64,000 nucleotides of DNA from Costus lasius (lineage: Eukaryota; Streptophyta; Magnoliopsida; Zingiberales; Costaceae): NCBI GenBank assembly GCA_027563935.2, contig CM050454.1, positions 24,983,501-25,047,500 on the forward strand, read 5' to 3'. The first letter of the stretch is position 1. Each line of letters begins with the position of its first letter. Both the position numbers and the translations under genes were made by a program. The notes below the pieces were generated by a model, which worked only from the letters and a program-made list of their open reading frames with translations, had not been told where the DNA came from and made no database searches. Shown piece after piece: positions 1-11,666 of this stretch.

Positions 1-1257
1 AGGTCGGTTATGCAAGGGGGGCGGTAGGGTTAGGGTTGGGATTTGGCTTCATGAAGCAAAATTGCTTACTCCTCCCCATTATGCCCTTAGGCGCCAATGG
101 GAGGAGATTCATCCCCACTATACCCTTTTAGCCCCTTTCTTCTTCATGATAACTTATTAGCAAGCCCGACTTATCAATGGGCCTAGCCCAAGGTCCATTA
201 TGCACGTTAACCAAGTTATTGGATCCAATCCAAGTTAACCCAAGGTCAAATGAGGCTAACCATGGTTACATTGGTCAATATGCCAAAATTGGAAGTTGGC
301 TCCAATAAGTTTTTTCCATCTCATCAGGCCCATTGGCGCAGATGAAATCTCTCAAATAGATCCGAGTTATCCAATAACTCGATCATAAGGCTTACCGATC
401 AATACAAGAACTCAAGTATCAAGATGTGTGACCCTGTAGGTTCCTCTGACGCTGGCAATGCTGACCAAAGGTCACCACAAGCAGTGAGTGGCACCTAGCA
501 GTGCATCGCTGCTACCCAGGTCATTGGAATGGATATCGACATCGACATCCCCCTCAACGCAATTAGGTACAGATGCATTCCAGTCTCTTTGCCGAACTGA
601 TATTCGATTGGACAAGTGTGTCACCACTTGTTTTCATCCAATCTCATGGTTATGACTAAATCAGGTCTCACCTGGGTATGGCCATACACTTTCAGTCATA
701 GAACCATAGAGGAGCTCCATGGATATCAAACTTCCCTTAGGAAGGGGAAAATCCTCTGTCTGTCCATTGACATTCTCATGTGGGTCGTGACATGCTCAAT
801 GACAACCGTTATTACCCCCCAACTACGGTGAGGTGTTAGGTTGTATCAAAGTATGTCCCTAACCATATAGAATGGCCAATGACCTCAAGTCAAGGAATCA
901 ATGCATCTTCTATCACTTGGGAGGATAACTTGTGACACCAAGTCATTGCCTCACAGCGGGTCAATCCAGTATATCCACTACTGATATACCCATATGTCTG
1001 TGTTAGCACCTCATGCCTAACCAGCCCATATACCAGTCTCACAAGTACCAGAGCTGTCCCATATCCACTCAGGTACATCGACTGGGGACTATCATTTGAG
1101 CACAGATCCAATCTGTCTCCAGGGACATTATCATATAAGTACACAATCGCAGATGTAAGCAAATATAGATAATGACAATGCTAGAATGATATAAAATATC
1201 AACGTCAAGTAGTACAATAATGGACCAAAACTAGGTCCTAGGGCATATACACCAACA
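1..1257 (-). repeat. Copia-1 3-prime LTR, partial
   Basis: The sequence from position 1 matches 16159-17415 along its whole length, and both copies end in ACACCAACA on the plus strand, that is TGTTGGTGT at the start of the minus-strand LTR. About 570 bp of the LTR lie before the window. Short ORFs inside recur in the other LTR and are not genes. Confidence 0.93.
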
Positions 1258-1275
1258 ATCTCCCACTTGCACTAA
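1258..1275 (-). other. Polypurine tract of Copia-1
   Basis: Directly next to the 3-prime LTR the minus strand reads GTGCAAGTGGGAGAT. This is the priming site expected for second-strand synthesis. The same tract borders the 3-prime LTRs of Copia-2 and Copia-3. Confidence 0.8.
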
Positions 1276-1278
1276 GAC

Positions 1279-4090
1279 CTAGAGATTGAGGAATCTCAAC
1301 CCCATATCTCTAGCGTGACAGTCATGCTTCTGCTGCGCCAAAGCCTTGGTCAATGGGTTTGCCAGATTGTTCTCTGTGTCAACTCTACTAATCTTGACAT
1401 CACCTCTGTCTATGATCTCTCTGATCAGGTGAAATCTTCTGAGTATGTGTTTGGATCTTTGATGAGACCGTGGTTCTTTGGCTTGTGCAATTACTCCATT
1501 GTTGTCACAGTAGAGCTCAATGGGATCCATTGCACTAGGAACCACCTGAAGTTCTAAAAGGAACTTCTTGATCCAAACGGCTTCTTTGGCTGCCTCAGAA
1601 GCGGCCACATACTCAGCCTCGGTTGTAGAATTGGCAATTGTGGATTGCTTGAAGCTTTCCAGCAAACAACACCTCCATTTATCTTAAACACATAGTCAGC
1701 TTGCGATCTAAAGTCATCAGGGTCAGACTGGAATGACGCATCAGTGTCGCCCTGCATACTGAGCTCTTCCTGTCCCCCATAGACTAGGAACAAATCCTTA
1801 GTTCTTCTCAGATACTTCAGGATGTTCTTTACAGCCACCCAGTGCTTCACTCTAGGATTGGATTGGTATCGGCTGGTTATGCTCACAGCATAGGTCACAT
1901 CTGGTCTAGTACACAATATTGCATACATGATCGATCCTACTGCTGAAGCATAGGGCACTCGACTCATGTCATCCCTCTCAGCCTGTGTGGTGGGACACTG
2001 GCTCTTTGAGAGAGTAAGACCATGTCTCACTGGAAGGTACCTTTTCTTGGATTGCTCCAAGTTGAACCTCTCCAGGACCTTATCAATGTAGGTACTCAGA
2101 CTAAGGGGTAGGAGCCTCTTGGATCTATCCCTATAGATTCTCACGCCTAGAATATAAGCGGCCTCCCCTAAGTCATTCATCTCGAAACACTTCCCTAACC
2201 ATGTCTTCACAGCTTGAAGACTAGGGATGTCATTCCCGATGAGCAGTATGTCATCGACATACAAGGCCAGAAAAGTCACCAAGCTCCCACTGAATTTACT
2301 GTATACACAAGCGTCATCTTCGCTGTTTATAAAGCCATAATCTCTCACATCTTCATCAAATCGAAGATTCCAACTTCGAGATGCTTGCTTTATTCCATAA
2401 ATGGATATCTTTAGCCTGCAGACCTTATTGGCCCCTGCAGGATGGATGAAGCCATCAGGTTGTGTCATATACACATCCTCAGTTAGTTTCCCATTAAGGA
2501 AAGTTGTCTTTACATCCATCTGCCATATCTCATAATCATGATATGCAGCTATAGCAAGCAGAATCCTAATGGATTTGAACATAGCAACTGGCGAAAAGGT
2601 TTTATCATAGTCCACCCCGTGGACTTGTTTGAATCCCTTAGCCACTAGTCTACCTTTATAGGTAACTACATTGCCATCCATGTCTGTCTTCCTCTTGAAG
2701 ACCCATTTACACCCTATGGGTTTTACCCATCAGGTAACTCAACCAAATCCCAAACTTGGTTAGCTGACATGGAATCCATTTCGGATCTCATGGCGTCAAG
2801 TCATCTCTCGGAGTCCGGTCCACTGACCGCCTCTTCATAGGTATTGGGTTCATCCTCAATGATGAATATCCCGTCGTGTTGGGTCGGTAGCGACCCATAC
2901 CTTTTAGGTACACGACGAATCCTCCCAGACCTACGTGGGGCCTGTGTCTGAGCCTCAGGTTGCCCATCAACCGGTGCAAGTGGCTCAGGTTCCATCTTTG
3001 TGTCTTGTGGTTGCACTTGGACCTCGTCTAAGTCAAACTTCCTCCCACTAACTTCTTTCATGAGAAATTCTTTCTCTAGAAAGACAACACCCCGAGCAAT
3101 AAAAACTTTGTTCTCGGTGGGAACATAGAAGTAGTAACCCTTAGTTTCCTTAGGGTACCCCACAAATACACATTTATCAGACCTAGGTTCTAGCTTGCTA
3201 GAATCCTGACGTTTGACATAAGCCTCACATCCCCAGATCCTGATAAAAGTGAGATTAGGGCGTCTCCCACTCCATACCTCATATGGAATCTTTGAGACAC
3301 TCTAAGATGGAACATTATTCAGTATTAGAGAAGCTGTTACAAGTGCATGCCCCTAGAATGAGGGAGGTAGAGTTGCATGACTCATCATACATCGAACCAT
3401 GTCCAACAAAGTTTGATTTCTCCTTTCAGACACACCATTCCATTGGGGTGTTCCAGGAGGAGTGAGTTGGGACAGAATCCCACACTCTTTTAGATAGTCA
3501 AGGAACTCTCCGCTCTGGTACTCTCCACCACGATCTGATTGAAGAGCCTTAATGGATCTACCAAGCTGGTTCTCTACTTCATGTCCGAACTCTTTGAATT
3601 TCTCAAAGGATTCAGATTTATGTCTCATTAGGTAGACATAACCATATCTACTGAAATCATCAGTAAAGGTAATGAAGTAACTGTGTCCTCCTCTGGCTTG
3701 CTTATTGAATGGCTCATACACATCGCTATGTATGAGATCCAACAAACCTCCTGCCCTCTCACCAATTTTTGTGAAGGGAGCCTTTGTCATTTTCCCTAAC
3801 AAACAAGGCTCACATGTATCAAATTCCTCCAAGGAACTTGAATCTAACAACCTATTTGCATGGAGTTGTTGAATGGGATTCTTGTTTATATGGGCTAATT
3901 GACAATGCTATAGGAAAGCACCAACTGAACCACTCAGTTTGGTCCTTTTATTATTTATGTTACAAATAGATTTATCCATGTCTAACACATATAGACCATT
4001 GCACAAAGTACCCTTCCCATAGAACATATTTGCAAATGAAAAAGAACAAGAGTTCTTATTTATTTCAAACTTAAATCCCTTCTTTACCAA
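1279..4090 (-). pseudogene. Copia-1 pol remnant (integrase, reverse transcriptase, RNase H)
   Basis: Read from the right, the fragments are: the GAG-pre-integrase end (3908-4090); integrase core (3353-3850) with HSDVYEPF, SDRGGEY and SERRNQTL carrying the DDE residues; a linker with a basic RRSGRIRR patch (2801-3163); reverse transcriptase (1554-2681) with the catalytic YVDD; and RNase H (1279-1665) with NSTTEAEY and a KHILRRFH end. Frame changes between pieces, one at about 1660 within RNase H, break what is a single ORF in intact relatives. The order integrase before reverse transcriptase is diagnostic of copia. Copia-2 and Copia-3 are close relatives. It is not functional. Confidence 0.9.
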
Positions 4091-4139
4091 GCAAGGAATG
4101 GATACAATGTTTTTAGTAAGCGAAGGTACATAATAGCAA

Positions 4140-4880
4140 TTATCTAACTCTAACTGAAGTCCAGATGGCAGGGAGAGTCAAAACTCCTACAGCAATAGCA
4201 ACAACTTGTGCCCCGTTTCCAACTCGTAGGTCAATCTCTCCAGCCCGTACCGATCTACTTTTCTTGAGCCCCTGCATATTTGTAGAAATATGAGCTCCAC
4301 ATGCGGTATCCAATACCCATGACATAGAAGTAGAAAGGTTGACTTCTGTAACATAAATACCTGAGCTAGAAGCTAAGGCCAAGCCTTTCTTCTCCTCATT
4401 CTGAAGTCGCACTGTGTCCTTCAACATGTGAGGTGGCCCTCCACATGAATAGCACTTATTGTTCCTGATCCATTCCATCTTTAATTTCAGTTCCTCGGTC
4501 AAACCTTTCGGCACAACACACTGAATATTAACTTTAGGAGGATTGAGTCTAACCAATTCATTAAAGAGCTGTCTTAGATTAGTAATAATCTCAGAGGCAC
4601 TCTTCAATTCATATTGCCCTTGAAGCTCGGGCGACATGTTGGTTAGCATCAATTGTGCAACCTCCAAAGTATCAGCCTGATGCTTATTATAAGCATCCCT
4701 CTCAGCCGCTGAGGCCGAGCATGGAAGTGGTTCAGGAATGGGCTGCTCAAGGGCATAGAGCTTTCTCTCGAGCTTGAGCACAATTCTCAAGTTCATATAC
4801 CAATCCATCAAGTTGGATCCAACCAACTTGTCCTTCTCAAGGATAGATCGCAGTGACCAACCGCTATTGTTCGTTGCCAT
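4140..4880 (-). pseudogene. Copia-1 gag-protease remnant with internal deletion
   Basis: A 246-residue frame opens with an ATG at 4880 and begins with the copia gag N-terminus (RSILEKDKLVGSN). Compared with Copia-2 and Copia-3, about 100 residues are missing after LRQLFNE, so most of the second half of the capsid-like region is gone. The zinc knuckle is damaged: CYSCGGPPHMLKDT has lost its last cysteine. The start of the aspartic protease (VLDTACGAH) is still visible. The frame then shifts before pol. Confidence 0.85.
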
Positions 4881-5056
4881 TATTCTACAACAGTCAAAAA
4901 ATAGCAGATTAGTACTACTTCAAATAATTTAAACTGGACTTGTTTTAAATGATTATTGCTCTCACTAATTTAATCGAATTGACAACCTACAAAGTCAATC
5001 GGGAAGTTTAAGACTTCCTAGTGAAATGAGATCCTTATTCCACATGAGGATTCGTG

Positions 5057-5393
5057 TCCCACGAGGGTGGGATGAGATGCACAAAGTAACCCATGCTTCC
5101 TGAGGTGGGCTCGCCGGCCGATTGCTCCAAGCAATTCCCCTTATTGAGACAGTCTAGGCATTTCATGTCCAGCGAGGGCTGGATATAGCATGAAACCCTA
5201 ACCTCTCAACGATGCCTCTAGAGCTCCACCATATGCCCAGCACATGTGAAAATCTAGTCAAGTCCATTCCTAACCGTTATGCCCAGGGCCAACGAGTTTC
5301 CTTGCGAAGGCGCGCCCGATTAAAATGGACTGGGGAAACCATTGCCACCACTCACTTTCTAAAGATAAGTGGGTGTGTCCCACGAGGGTGGGA
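5057..5393 (-). promoter_or_regulatory. Copia-1 leader: three hairpins a, b, c
   Basis: Upstream of the gag start lie three short inverted repeats. Hairpin a (5057-5072) and hairpin c (5378-5393) are TCCCAC/GTGGGA stems around GAGG. Hairpin b has an inner stem TCCAGC/GCTGGA at 5168-5183 and an outer stem TTTCATG (5161-5167) with CATGAAA (5189-5195). The same three structures at similar spacing occur in the leaders of Copia-2 and Copia-3 with different stem sequences. A structured RNA leader, for packaging, dimerisation or translation, is my inference. Confidence 0.6.
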
Positions 5394-5886
5394 AATAGTT
5401 CACAACACCACTGATCGATAGCTTAGTGAGGGCTACACATTAGAAGGCTACTAGACTTGATATTTATTTATGAGGGTTTTTGAGGTCTCATCTGTTTTAT
5501 CTTATGTCTAACATTACAGGCATGCAATCCTATAGTGATAACATAACGATAAAATAGGCATGCTTTAGCAGATATCGAAAGCAATAAATGAATGATGTGA
5601 TCATAGCCTATTCAAGACATTGAACCAACCCATGCCAAAAGGAGGTTCAACTCTTGACCTAGGATTCAAGCCCCAAAGACAAGATCTAACCTAGTCGACC
5701 TATAACTTGAACTTCAAGGTTGGCTCCAAGGTCCTCCTCATCATGGTTTAGCTCTCAAACGCTAGGGGTACACCCCAAGGTTTGGCCAATGCCATGGACT
5801 TCCTTCAAGGAAGGTGCACCATCTAGCAAGTCACAAGAGGGATAGCACACAAGCACAAGGCTCGGCCAAACCCTATCTTGCGCCTC

Positions 5887-5891
5887 CATGC
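5887..5891. other. Target site duplication CATGC of Copia-2 (left copy)
   Basis: CATGC directly precedes the left LTR at 5892 and recurs directly after the right LTR at 14971-14975. A 5-bp duplication is typical of LTR element integration. Confidence 0.93.
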
Positions 5892-7569
5892 TGAAAGTCC
5901 TCACAAGGTGGCGAAACCCTAGATAGGCGCATAAAAATTTCTTCTAAAGCAGCGGAGTGGGTTTCTTAGTATCATCGCATGCAATATGATCAACTTAATA
6001 ACATGAAAAGAATTCATACCGAAGCCATGTGTTGGATGGCGTCTTGGAAAGAGAGAGCAAGAGAGATCTCCTCCAAATGATGCGCACACAAGAATGAGGA
6101 TGCGCTCACTTCCTTGGTGCTCCTTGTGCTAGCAAGGTTCCAAGAGGTGTCTTTGATCGAATGGAAGGGATGGATGAAGCTTTGCTCGCTTTGCCAAATG
6201 ACTCTCCAAGGCGTCCAAGACTCGTCACACACGAATGCCCTCTCGAGAGTAAGTGGGGAAAGGCGAGAGAGAAGTTCTCTTGGCGTGAACGTGAGATGTG
6301 GTCACGTTAGAGAACATGCTATCTAAAAATAGCAATGTCTCAACGTTCATGCGACCATGCATTACCCCAATCGCCAATGCCTCTTTACTTGAACCATGCG
6401 CTCACCCAATGAGCTGGTTCAAATCGATTTGGTTCAATAACCAAATAAACCAAGCAACTAGTCCAGATCATAACAAAAACCCCTAAGGCTTAAGATCTGA
6501 CCGTTCATCTCTTGATGCTCCTGATCTCACCGATCTAGCATCCATTCTCTCAATCGAAGCTTACCGATCTCAAGCCCTTATCAATCAAACATGATCAGAC
6601 TGGATCTCACTTACAATCAGAGATTAAATCCCTATAAACTAAACCCAAACAATTCAGTCCACACGATCTGACTTAAGTAAGCCATATCATCAAATTGTGC
6701 GACCCTAAGGGTTTCCTTTAAATGTCGGTAACGATAACTTACGTTATCACGATCAGTGAGGGGTATCTAGCAACACATCACTGTCTCCCGATATAAAGGA
6801 AAGAGTCTTCCAAGACTACACCCAAACCACAGCACAAGTGTGAATCCAATTCACAAGGCATGCAAATTTCCTTTGCCATTGGATGTTCTTATTGGACAAG
6901 CGTGTCAACCCTGTAGCTCCAATATGATGAGCATGATTATATCAGATGAACACTGTCATCTGGGTATGGCCATACACTTTCTCAATCATCTCATACAGAG
7001 GGGGGGCCCCTTTAGAACATCATACTCCAATTAAGGAGACGGCAATCCTTTATCTATCACTAGTGCCCTAACCTGACTCAAGCTCACCATCCAAGATAGT
7101 CTATAATCATTATGTTTCAAATGATATTGAACTACCTCAAAACAATGACAATCATCATTTAGAAACACAAGTGATCTCAAGTCAGAGGAAATGTGCCACT
7201 TGTTGCAATCAAGGATTATTCACATTGTGACAAGCAATTGAATATCCTAGTAGGGTCTGTCCAGTACATCCAATGTACCCATGAGTCTACATCTTATTCC
7301 ATGCTCGAAGCATCCTATAAGATTAGAACACATATTAGTCTCAATCATATCAAGGCTGTCTCATGTTCACCAAGATATCTTGACTAAGGACATAACTGCA
7401 TGTCAGCCTAGCTGAACAGCTTTGAGACATTATTCAGAAGTACACTTATTGCAGCAGACAATGTAACAAACTGAATAACAACCATGCCTTTATAAACATA
7501 AGAGTTTATTACATGATACTGATACAATCCCAAGGCCTCAAACATTAGCCTTAAGGGCATACCCCAACA
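5892..7569 (-). repeat. Copia-2 3-prime LTR (1678 bp)
   Basis: It starts TGAAAGTCCT and ends ATACCCCAACA on the plus strand, giving TG...CA ends. It repeats at 13294-14970 almost without change. Short ORFs at 6014-6326 and 7193-7387 reappear in the other LTR and are not genes. Long stretches also resemble the Copia-3 LTR, so the two families are related. Confidence 0.95.
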
Positions 7570-7587
7570 ATCTCCCACTTGCACTTA
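7570..7587 (-). other. Polypurine tract of Copia-2
   Basis: The minus strand reads GTGCAAGTGGGAGAT directly against the 3-prime LTR, identical to the Copia-1 and Copia-3 tracts. Confidence 0.8.
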
Positions 7588-7589
7588 AT

Positions 7590-10292
7590 CTAATGGTTGA
7601 GAAATTTCAAACCCATATTATTACAGTGCTTCTCATGCTTCTGCTGCGCCAGAGGCTTGGTAAGCGGGTCAGCCAGATTGTCATCTGTATGAACCTTGCA
7701 GACTTTGATCTCGCCACGATCAATGATCTCCCGGATCAAATGAAACCGTCTCTGTATGTGCTTGGACTTCTGGTGCGACCGTGGTTCCTTTGCTTGTGCA
7801 ATTGCTCCAGTGTTATCACAAAAGATAACCAAAGGATCAGCACTGGAAGGAACAACACCAAGTTCCTGAATAAACTTACGAATCCACACTGCATCCTTGG
7901 ATGCTTCCGAGGCTGCAACATACTCGGCTTCTGTTGTGGAATCAGCAACAATAGACTGTTTGAAACTCTTCCACACCACCGCTCCTCCATTCAAGCTAAA
8001 AACATAGCCTGATTGCGATCGAAAATCATCCTGGTCAGACTGGAATGAAGCGTCAGTATATCCTTCAATACTGAGTTCTTCCTGACCACCATATATCAAG
8101 AACATATCTTTGGTCCTCCGCAGATATTTTAAGATGTTCTTGACTGCAATCCAGTGTGCCTGACCTGGATTACTTTGGAACCGACTGGTCACGCTTAATC
8201 CGTAAGCGACGTCTGGGCGAGTACACAACATCGCATACATAATGGACCCAATAGCCGAAGCATAAGGCGTATTGTCCATCTCATCTTTCTCAGTCTGTGT
8301 TTGTGGACACTGACTCTTCGAAAGATTCAGACCATGTCTGACTGGAAGATATCCTCTTTTAGAATTCTCTAAATGAAATCTCTCTAGGACTTTATCGATG
8401 TAAGTACTCTGGCACAGCCCAAGAAGCCTCTTAGATCTATCCCTGTAGATCTTCACACCTAATACATAGGCTGCTTCTCCTAAATCTTTCATCTGAAAAC
8501 ATTTCCTTAACCATGCTTTAACCGCATGCATTTCAGGAATATCATTTCCAATGATTAAGATATCATCGACGTAGAGGACTAGGAAAGTAATCACGCTCCC
8601 ACTAAACCTCTTATATACACACGGGTCATCCTCGTTCTTGATGAAACCAAATTCAGAGATTGATTCATCAAAACGAATATTCCAGCTTCTCGATGCTTGT
8701 TTAAGTCCATAAATAGACTTCTTTAACTTGCATATTTTATGACGATCTGATGGATTAGTGAAACCTTCAGGTTGTGTCATATAGACATCCTCGTTCAGAT
8801 TTCCATTAAGGAAAGCGGTCTTCACATCCATCTGCCAGATCTCATAATCATAATATGCAGCTATCGCGAAAGGAATCCGAATAGACTTAAACATAGCTAC
8901 AGGTGAGAAAGTTTCATCATAATCTATCCCGTAGATTTGTTTGAAACCTTTCGCAACTAGCCTGCCTTTATAGGTAACCACGTTACCATCCATGTCAATC
9001 TTCTTCTTAAAGATCCATTTACAGCCTATAGGGATAACTCCCGGAGGCGGATCAACCAAATCCCAGACTTGGTTATCTGACATGGAGTCCATCTCGGCGC
9101 GCATAGCTTCAAGCCATCTCGCTGAGTCCGGTCCACTGACTGCATCCGCATAAGTTAGGGGTTCATCATTATCAATGATGTAGACTCCGTCATAGCGCTC
9201 AGGCTGTCGACGGATCCTTCCCGATCTTCGCGGTTCCCGTGATATCTGAGCCTCAGGTTGTTCAGTAACCTGTTCTACCGGCTCAGGCTCATCCAACTGT
9301 ACTTGAGCACTTTGTCCTTCCTCTGGATTCTCATCCAGCTTTATTTCTCTCCCAATGGCCTCTTGCAGAAGAAACTCCTTCTCAAGAAATATGGCCGTCC
9401 GAGCAACAAACACCTTGTTCTCTTTGGGGTCGTAGAAATAATAACCCTTAGTTTCCTTAGGGTAACCGATAAAGATACATTTCTCAGATCTGCTCTCTAG
9501 TTTCCCAGAGGCGAGCTTTTTGACATAAGCCTCGCAGCCCCAGATCCTGATAAATGTCAAGCTCGGCTGTTTCCCATACCATAACTCATATGGAGTCTTT
9601 GAAACTGCCTTGGATGGCACTCGGTTTAGTACCTTTGCAGCTGTTTCCAGTGCAAATCCCCAAAAGGAGTAAGGTAGAGTAACCTGACACATCATAGAAC
9701 GAACCATATCAAGTAACGTTCTATTTCTCCTCTCGGACACACCATTCCATTGCGGTGTTCCTGGAGGAGTGAGCTGTGAGATAATACCACACTCCTTCAG
9801 ATAGTCAGTAAACTCTCGACTTAGGTATTCTCCACCTCGATCAGAACGAAGTGCCTTGATATTTCGGCCTAACTGATTCTGTACTTCATTCTTGAACTCT
9901 TTGAACTTGTCAAAAGATTCACTTTTATGTCTCATAAGATAGACATACCCATATCTACTGAAATCATCAGTGAAGGTAATGAAGTACTGATAGCCACCTC
10001 TGGCATGTTTACTAAAAGGCCCACACACATCACTGTGTATAAGGTCAAGTAAACCTGAAGTCCTTTGACCTTTATGAGGAAAAGGTGACTTCGTCATTTT
10101 GCCCATCAAACAAGCTTTGCATGTATCAATCTCCTCATAGGAGAATGATCCCAGCAGTCCATGATCATGCAACCGCTTAATGCGTTTCTTGTTAATATGG
10201 CCTAAACGACTATGCCATAGCAAGGTGCTGTCATCAGCATATTTGGCTTTCTTATTATCAATATTGTGTATAGAACATTCCATGTCCAACAT
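7590..10292 (-). CDS. Copia-2 pol: integrase, reverse transcriptase, RNase H
   Basis: This 900-residue uninterrupted frame carries out cDNA synthesis and integration. In order: the zinc-binding HHCC part (residues 27-61), the integrase core with D88 (HSDVCGPF), D151 (RSDRGGEY) and E187 (SERRNRTL), a linker with RRSGRIRR near 355, reverse transcriptase with YVDD at 574-577, and RNase H with TDASFQSD (about 746), DSTTEAEY (about 784) and a conserved C-terminal KHIQRRFH. The true reading frame extends further upstream. The listed start is only the first start codon after the frameshift that separates it from gag, and in a functional copy both would be one polyprotein. Confidence 0.93.
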   Translation of the reverse strand: MLDMECSIHNIDNKKAKYADDSTLLWHSRLGHINKKRIKRLHDHGLLGSFSYEEIDTCKACLMGKMTKSPFPHKGQRTSGLLDLIHSDVCGPFSKHARGGYQYFITFTDDFSRYGYVYLMRHKSESFDKFKEFKNEVQNQLGRNIKALRSDRGGEYLSREFTDYLKECGIISQLTPPGTPQWNGVSERRNRTLLDMVRSMMCQVTLPYSFWGFALETAAKVLNRVPSKAVSKTPYELWYGKQPSLTFIRIWGCEAYVKKLASGKLESRSEKCIFIGYPKETKGYYFYDPKENKVFVARTAIFLEKEFLLQEAIGREIKLDENPEEGQSAQVQLDEPEPVEQVTEQPEAQISREPRRSGRIRRQPERYDGVYIIDNDEPLTYADAVSGPDSARWLEAMRAEMDSMSDNQVWDLVDPPPGVIPIGCKWIFKKKIDMDGNVVTYKGRLVAKGFKQIYGIDYDETFSPVAMFKSIRIPFAIAAYYDYEIWQMDVKTAFLNGNLNEDVYMTQPEGFTNPSDRHKICKLKKSIYGLKQASRSWNIRFDESISEFGFIKNEDDPCVYKRFSGSVITFLVLYVDDILIIGNDIPEMHAVKAWLRKCFQMKDLGEAAYVLGVKIYRDRSKRLLGLCQSTYIDKVLERFHLENSKRGYLPVRHGLNLSKSQCPQTQTEKDEMDNTPYASAIGSIMYAMLCTRPDVAYGLSVTSRFQSNPGQAHWIAVKNILKYLRRTKDMFLIYGGQEELSIEGYTDASFQSDQDDFRSQSGYVFSLNGGAVVWKSFKQSIVADSTTEAEYVAASEASKDAVWIRKFIQELGVVPSSADPLVIFCDNTGAIAQAKEPRSHQKSKHIQRRFHLIREIIDRGEIKVCKVHTDDNLADPLTKPLAQQKHEKHCNNMGLKFLNH

Positions 10293-10336
10293 GAATAACC
10301 CATTGTTAATTGAACCAGTAGCATAAACAATATTAT

Positions 10337-11473
10337 CTAAAGAAAGAACACACTTTGAAATATTGCATTCAAAGGAAAACCCTTTCCTGACAAGAGCAGG
10401 AATTGAGATAATATTTTAGTAATGCTTGGAACAAAGTAACAACTGTTTAATTCTAACACAAGTCCAGATGGTAAAGAGATGAAATAGTCTCCTACAGCAA
10501 CAGCAGCAACCCGTGCCCCGTTTCCAACTCGTAGGTCCACCTCATGCTGTCCCACCTGTCTTCTTCTCTTGAGTTCCTGTACATTTGAACAAATGTGAAC
10601 TCCACATGCAGTGTCCAACACCCATGAAATAGAAGAAGAAGATATCATGACTTCCGTCACATAAATACCTGAGCCAGAAGCGATGCTTCCCCTCTTGTCT
10701 CCCTGAAGCGCTTTACAGTCCTTTTTCCAGTGACCCAACTGGCCACAGTGGAAACATCTGTATTCCTTCGACCGCTTGACCTTTTGCTTCAGAGCCTTGC
10801 TGTAGCTCTTGACAGGGGTCTTGCCCTTCTTCCCCTTCTTCTTGTTCCTTGAAGGAAACATCAAGACAGAGGTTGAAGGCTTTCCCTTCAGAGTCTCCTC
10901 AGTAGTCAAGAGCATATTGAGCAACTCTGCCGGAGTACAATCGATTTTGTTCATATTAAAGTTAATAATGAACGCATCGAAAGAGGGCGGGAGAGACTGC
11001 AGAATAATGTCTACAGCAAGCTCCTGATTGATGGTATGCCCCAGTTTCTCTAGAGCCTCCTTGTGCCCAATCATCTTGAGCACGTGAGCTCCCACTGGAC
11101 TCCCTTCAGCCAGTTTGCTTTGAAAGAAAAGCTTAGTCAGATTATAGCGTTCTGTCCTCGCCTGTGCAGCATACAGCATTTTGAGGTTCGCTATAATCTC
11201 TATAGCCGACATATCCTCATGCTGACGCTGCAGCGGTGGCGTCATAGACGCTAGCATCAGGCAAGCGACATCAATGCTATCATTGACGTGCTTTTCATAA
11301 GCTTCCCGAACCGCCCTTGCGGCGTTCGGAGCGGGCTGAGGCGGTATAGCCGTCTCGAGGACATACAGTTTCCTCTCTGCCTTAAGAACAATCTTAAGGT
11401 GTCCGTACCAGTCTGAGAAGTTCGGCCCAGCAAACTTCTCCCTTTCCAGTAGGGATCGCACATTGAAGTTCAT
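10337..11473 (-). CDS. Copia-2 gag with start of protease, frameshifted at the end
   Basis: The ATG at 11473 opens a 378-residue frame. The copia capsid-type domain covers roughly residues 5-200, followed by a lysine-rich stretch (about 210-235), a CCHC zinc knuckle CFHCGQLGHWKKDC (240-253) and the aspartic protease start VLDTACGVH (about 285). After about residue 352 the frame leaves the family sequence. Around 10417 the plus strand reads ATATTTTAG where Copia-3 has ATATTCTTAG, a one-base loss. The final residues after that are out of frame. Confidence 0.9.
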   Translation of the reverse strand: MNFNVRSLLEREKFAGPNFSDWYGHLKIVLKAERKLYVLETAIPPQPAPNAARAVREAYEKHVNDSIDVACLMLASMTPPLQRQHEDMSAIEIIANLKMLYAAQARTERYNLTKLFFQSKLAEGSPVGAHVLKMIGHKEALEKLGHTINQELAVDIILQSLPPSFDAFIINFNMNKIDCTPAELLNMLLTTEETLKGKPSTSVLMFPSRNKKKGKKGKTPVKSYSKALKQKVKRSKEYRCFHCGQLGHWKKDCKALQGDKRGSIASGSGIYVTEVMISSSSISWVLDTACGVHICSNVQELKRRRQVGQHEVDLRVGNGARVAAVAVGDYFISLPSGLVLELNSCYFVPSITKILSQFLLLSGKGFPLNAIFQSVFFL

Positions 11474-11666
11474 GGTGTTCGTTGCTGCAGGTATCTACAA
11501 CAATGCAAGAACAGCAAGGTCAGTATCAATGTTAAGAATCGATCAGGACTTAAGAAAGATTCCTTTTCTCACTATTTTATCTGGCTGAAAAATCCAGCAA
11601 AAACAGCCCGAAAGAGTAGAACTCTTTTAGTGAGATGGGATCCAGATTTCATACTTGGTCTCCGCG

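Noticed and set aside
20..36. TAGGGTTAGGG telomere-like sequence (also near 16182)
   Set aside because: Only about two repeats and present in both Copia-1 LTRs, so it is LTR sequence and not an interstitial telomere.
6014..6486. Short ORFs of 60-72 residues on both strands
   Set aside because: The same ORFs recur at 13416-13888. They are chance frames in the two Copia-2 LTRs.
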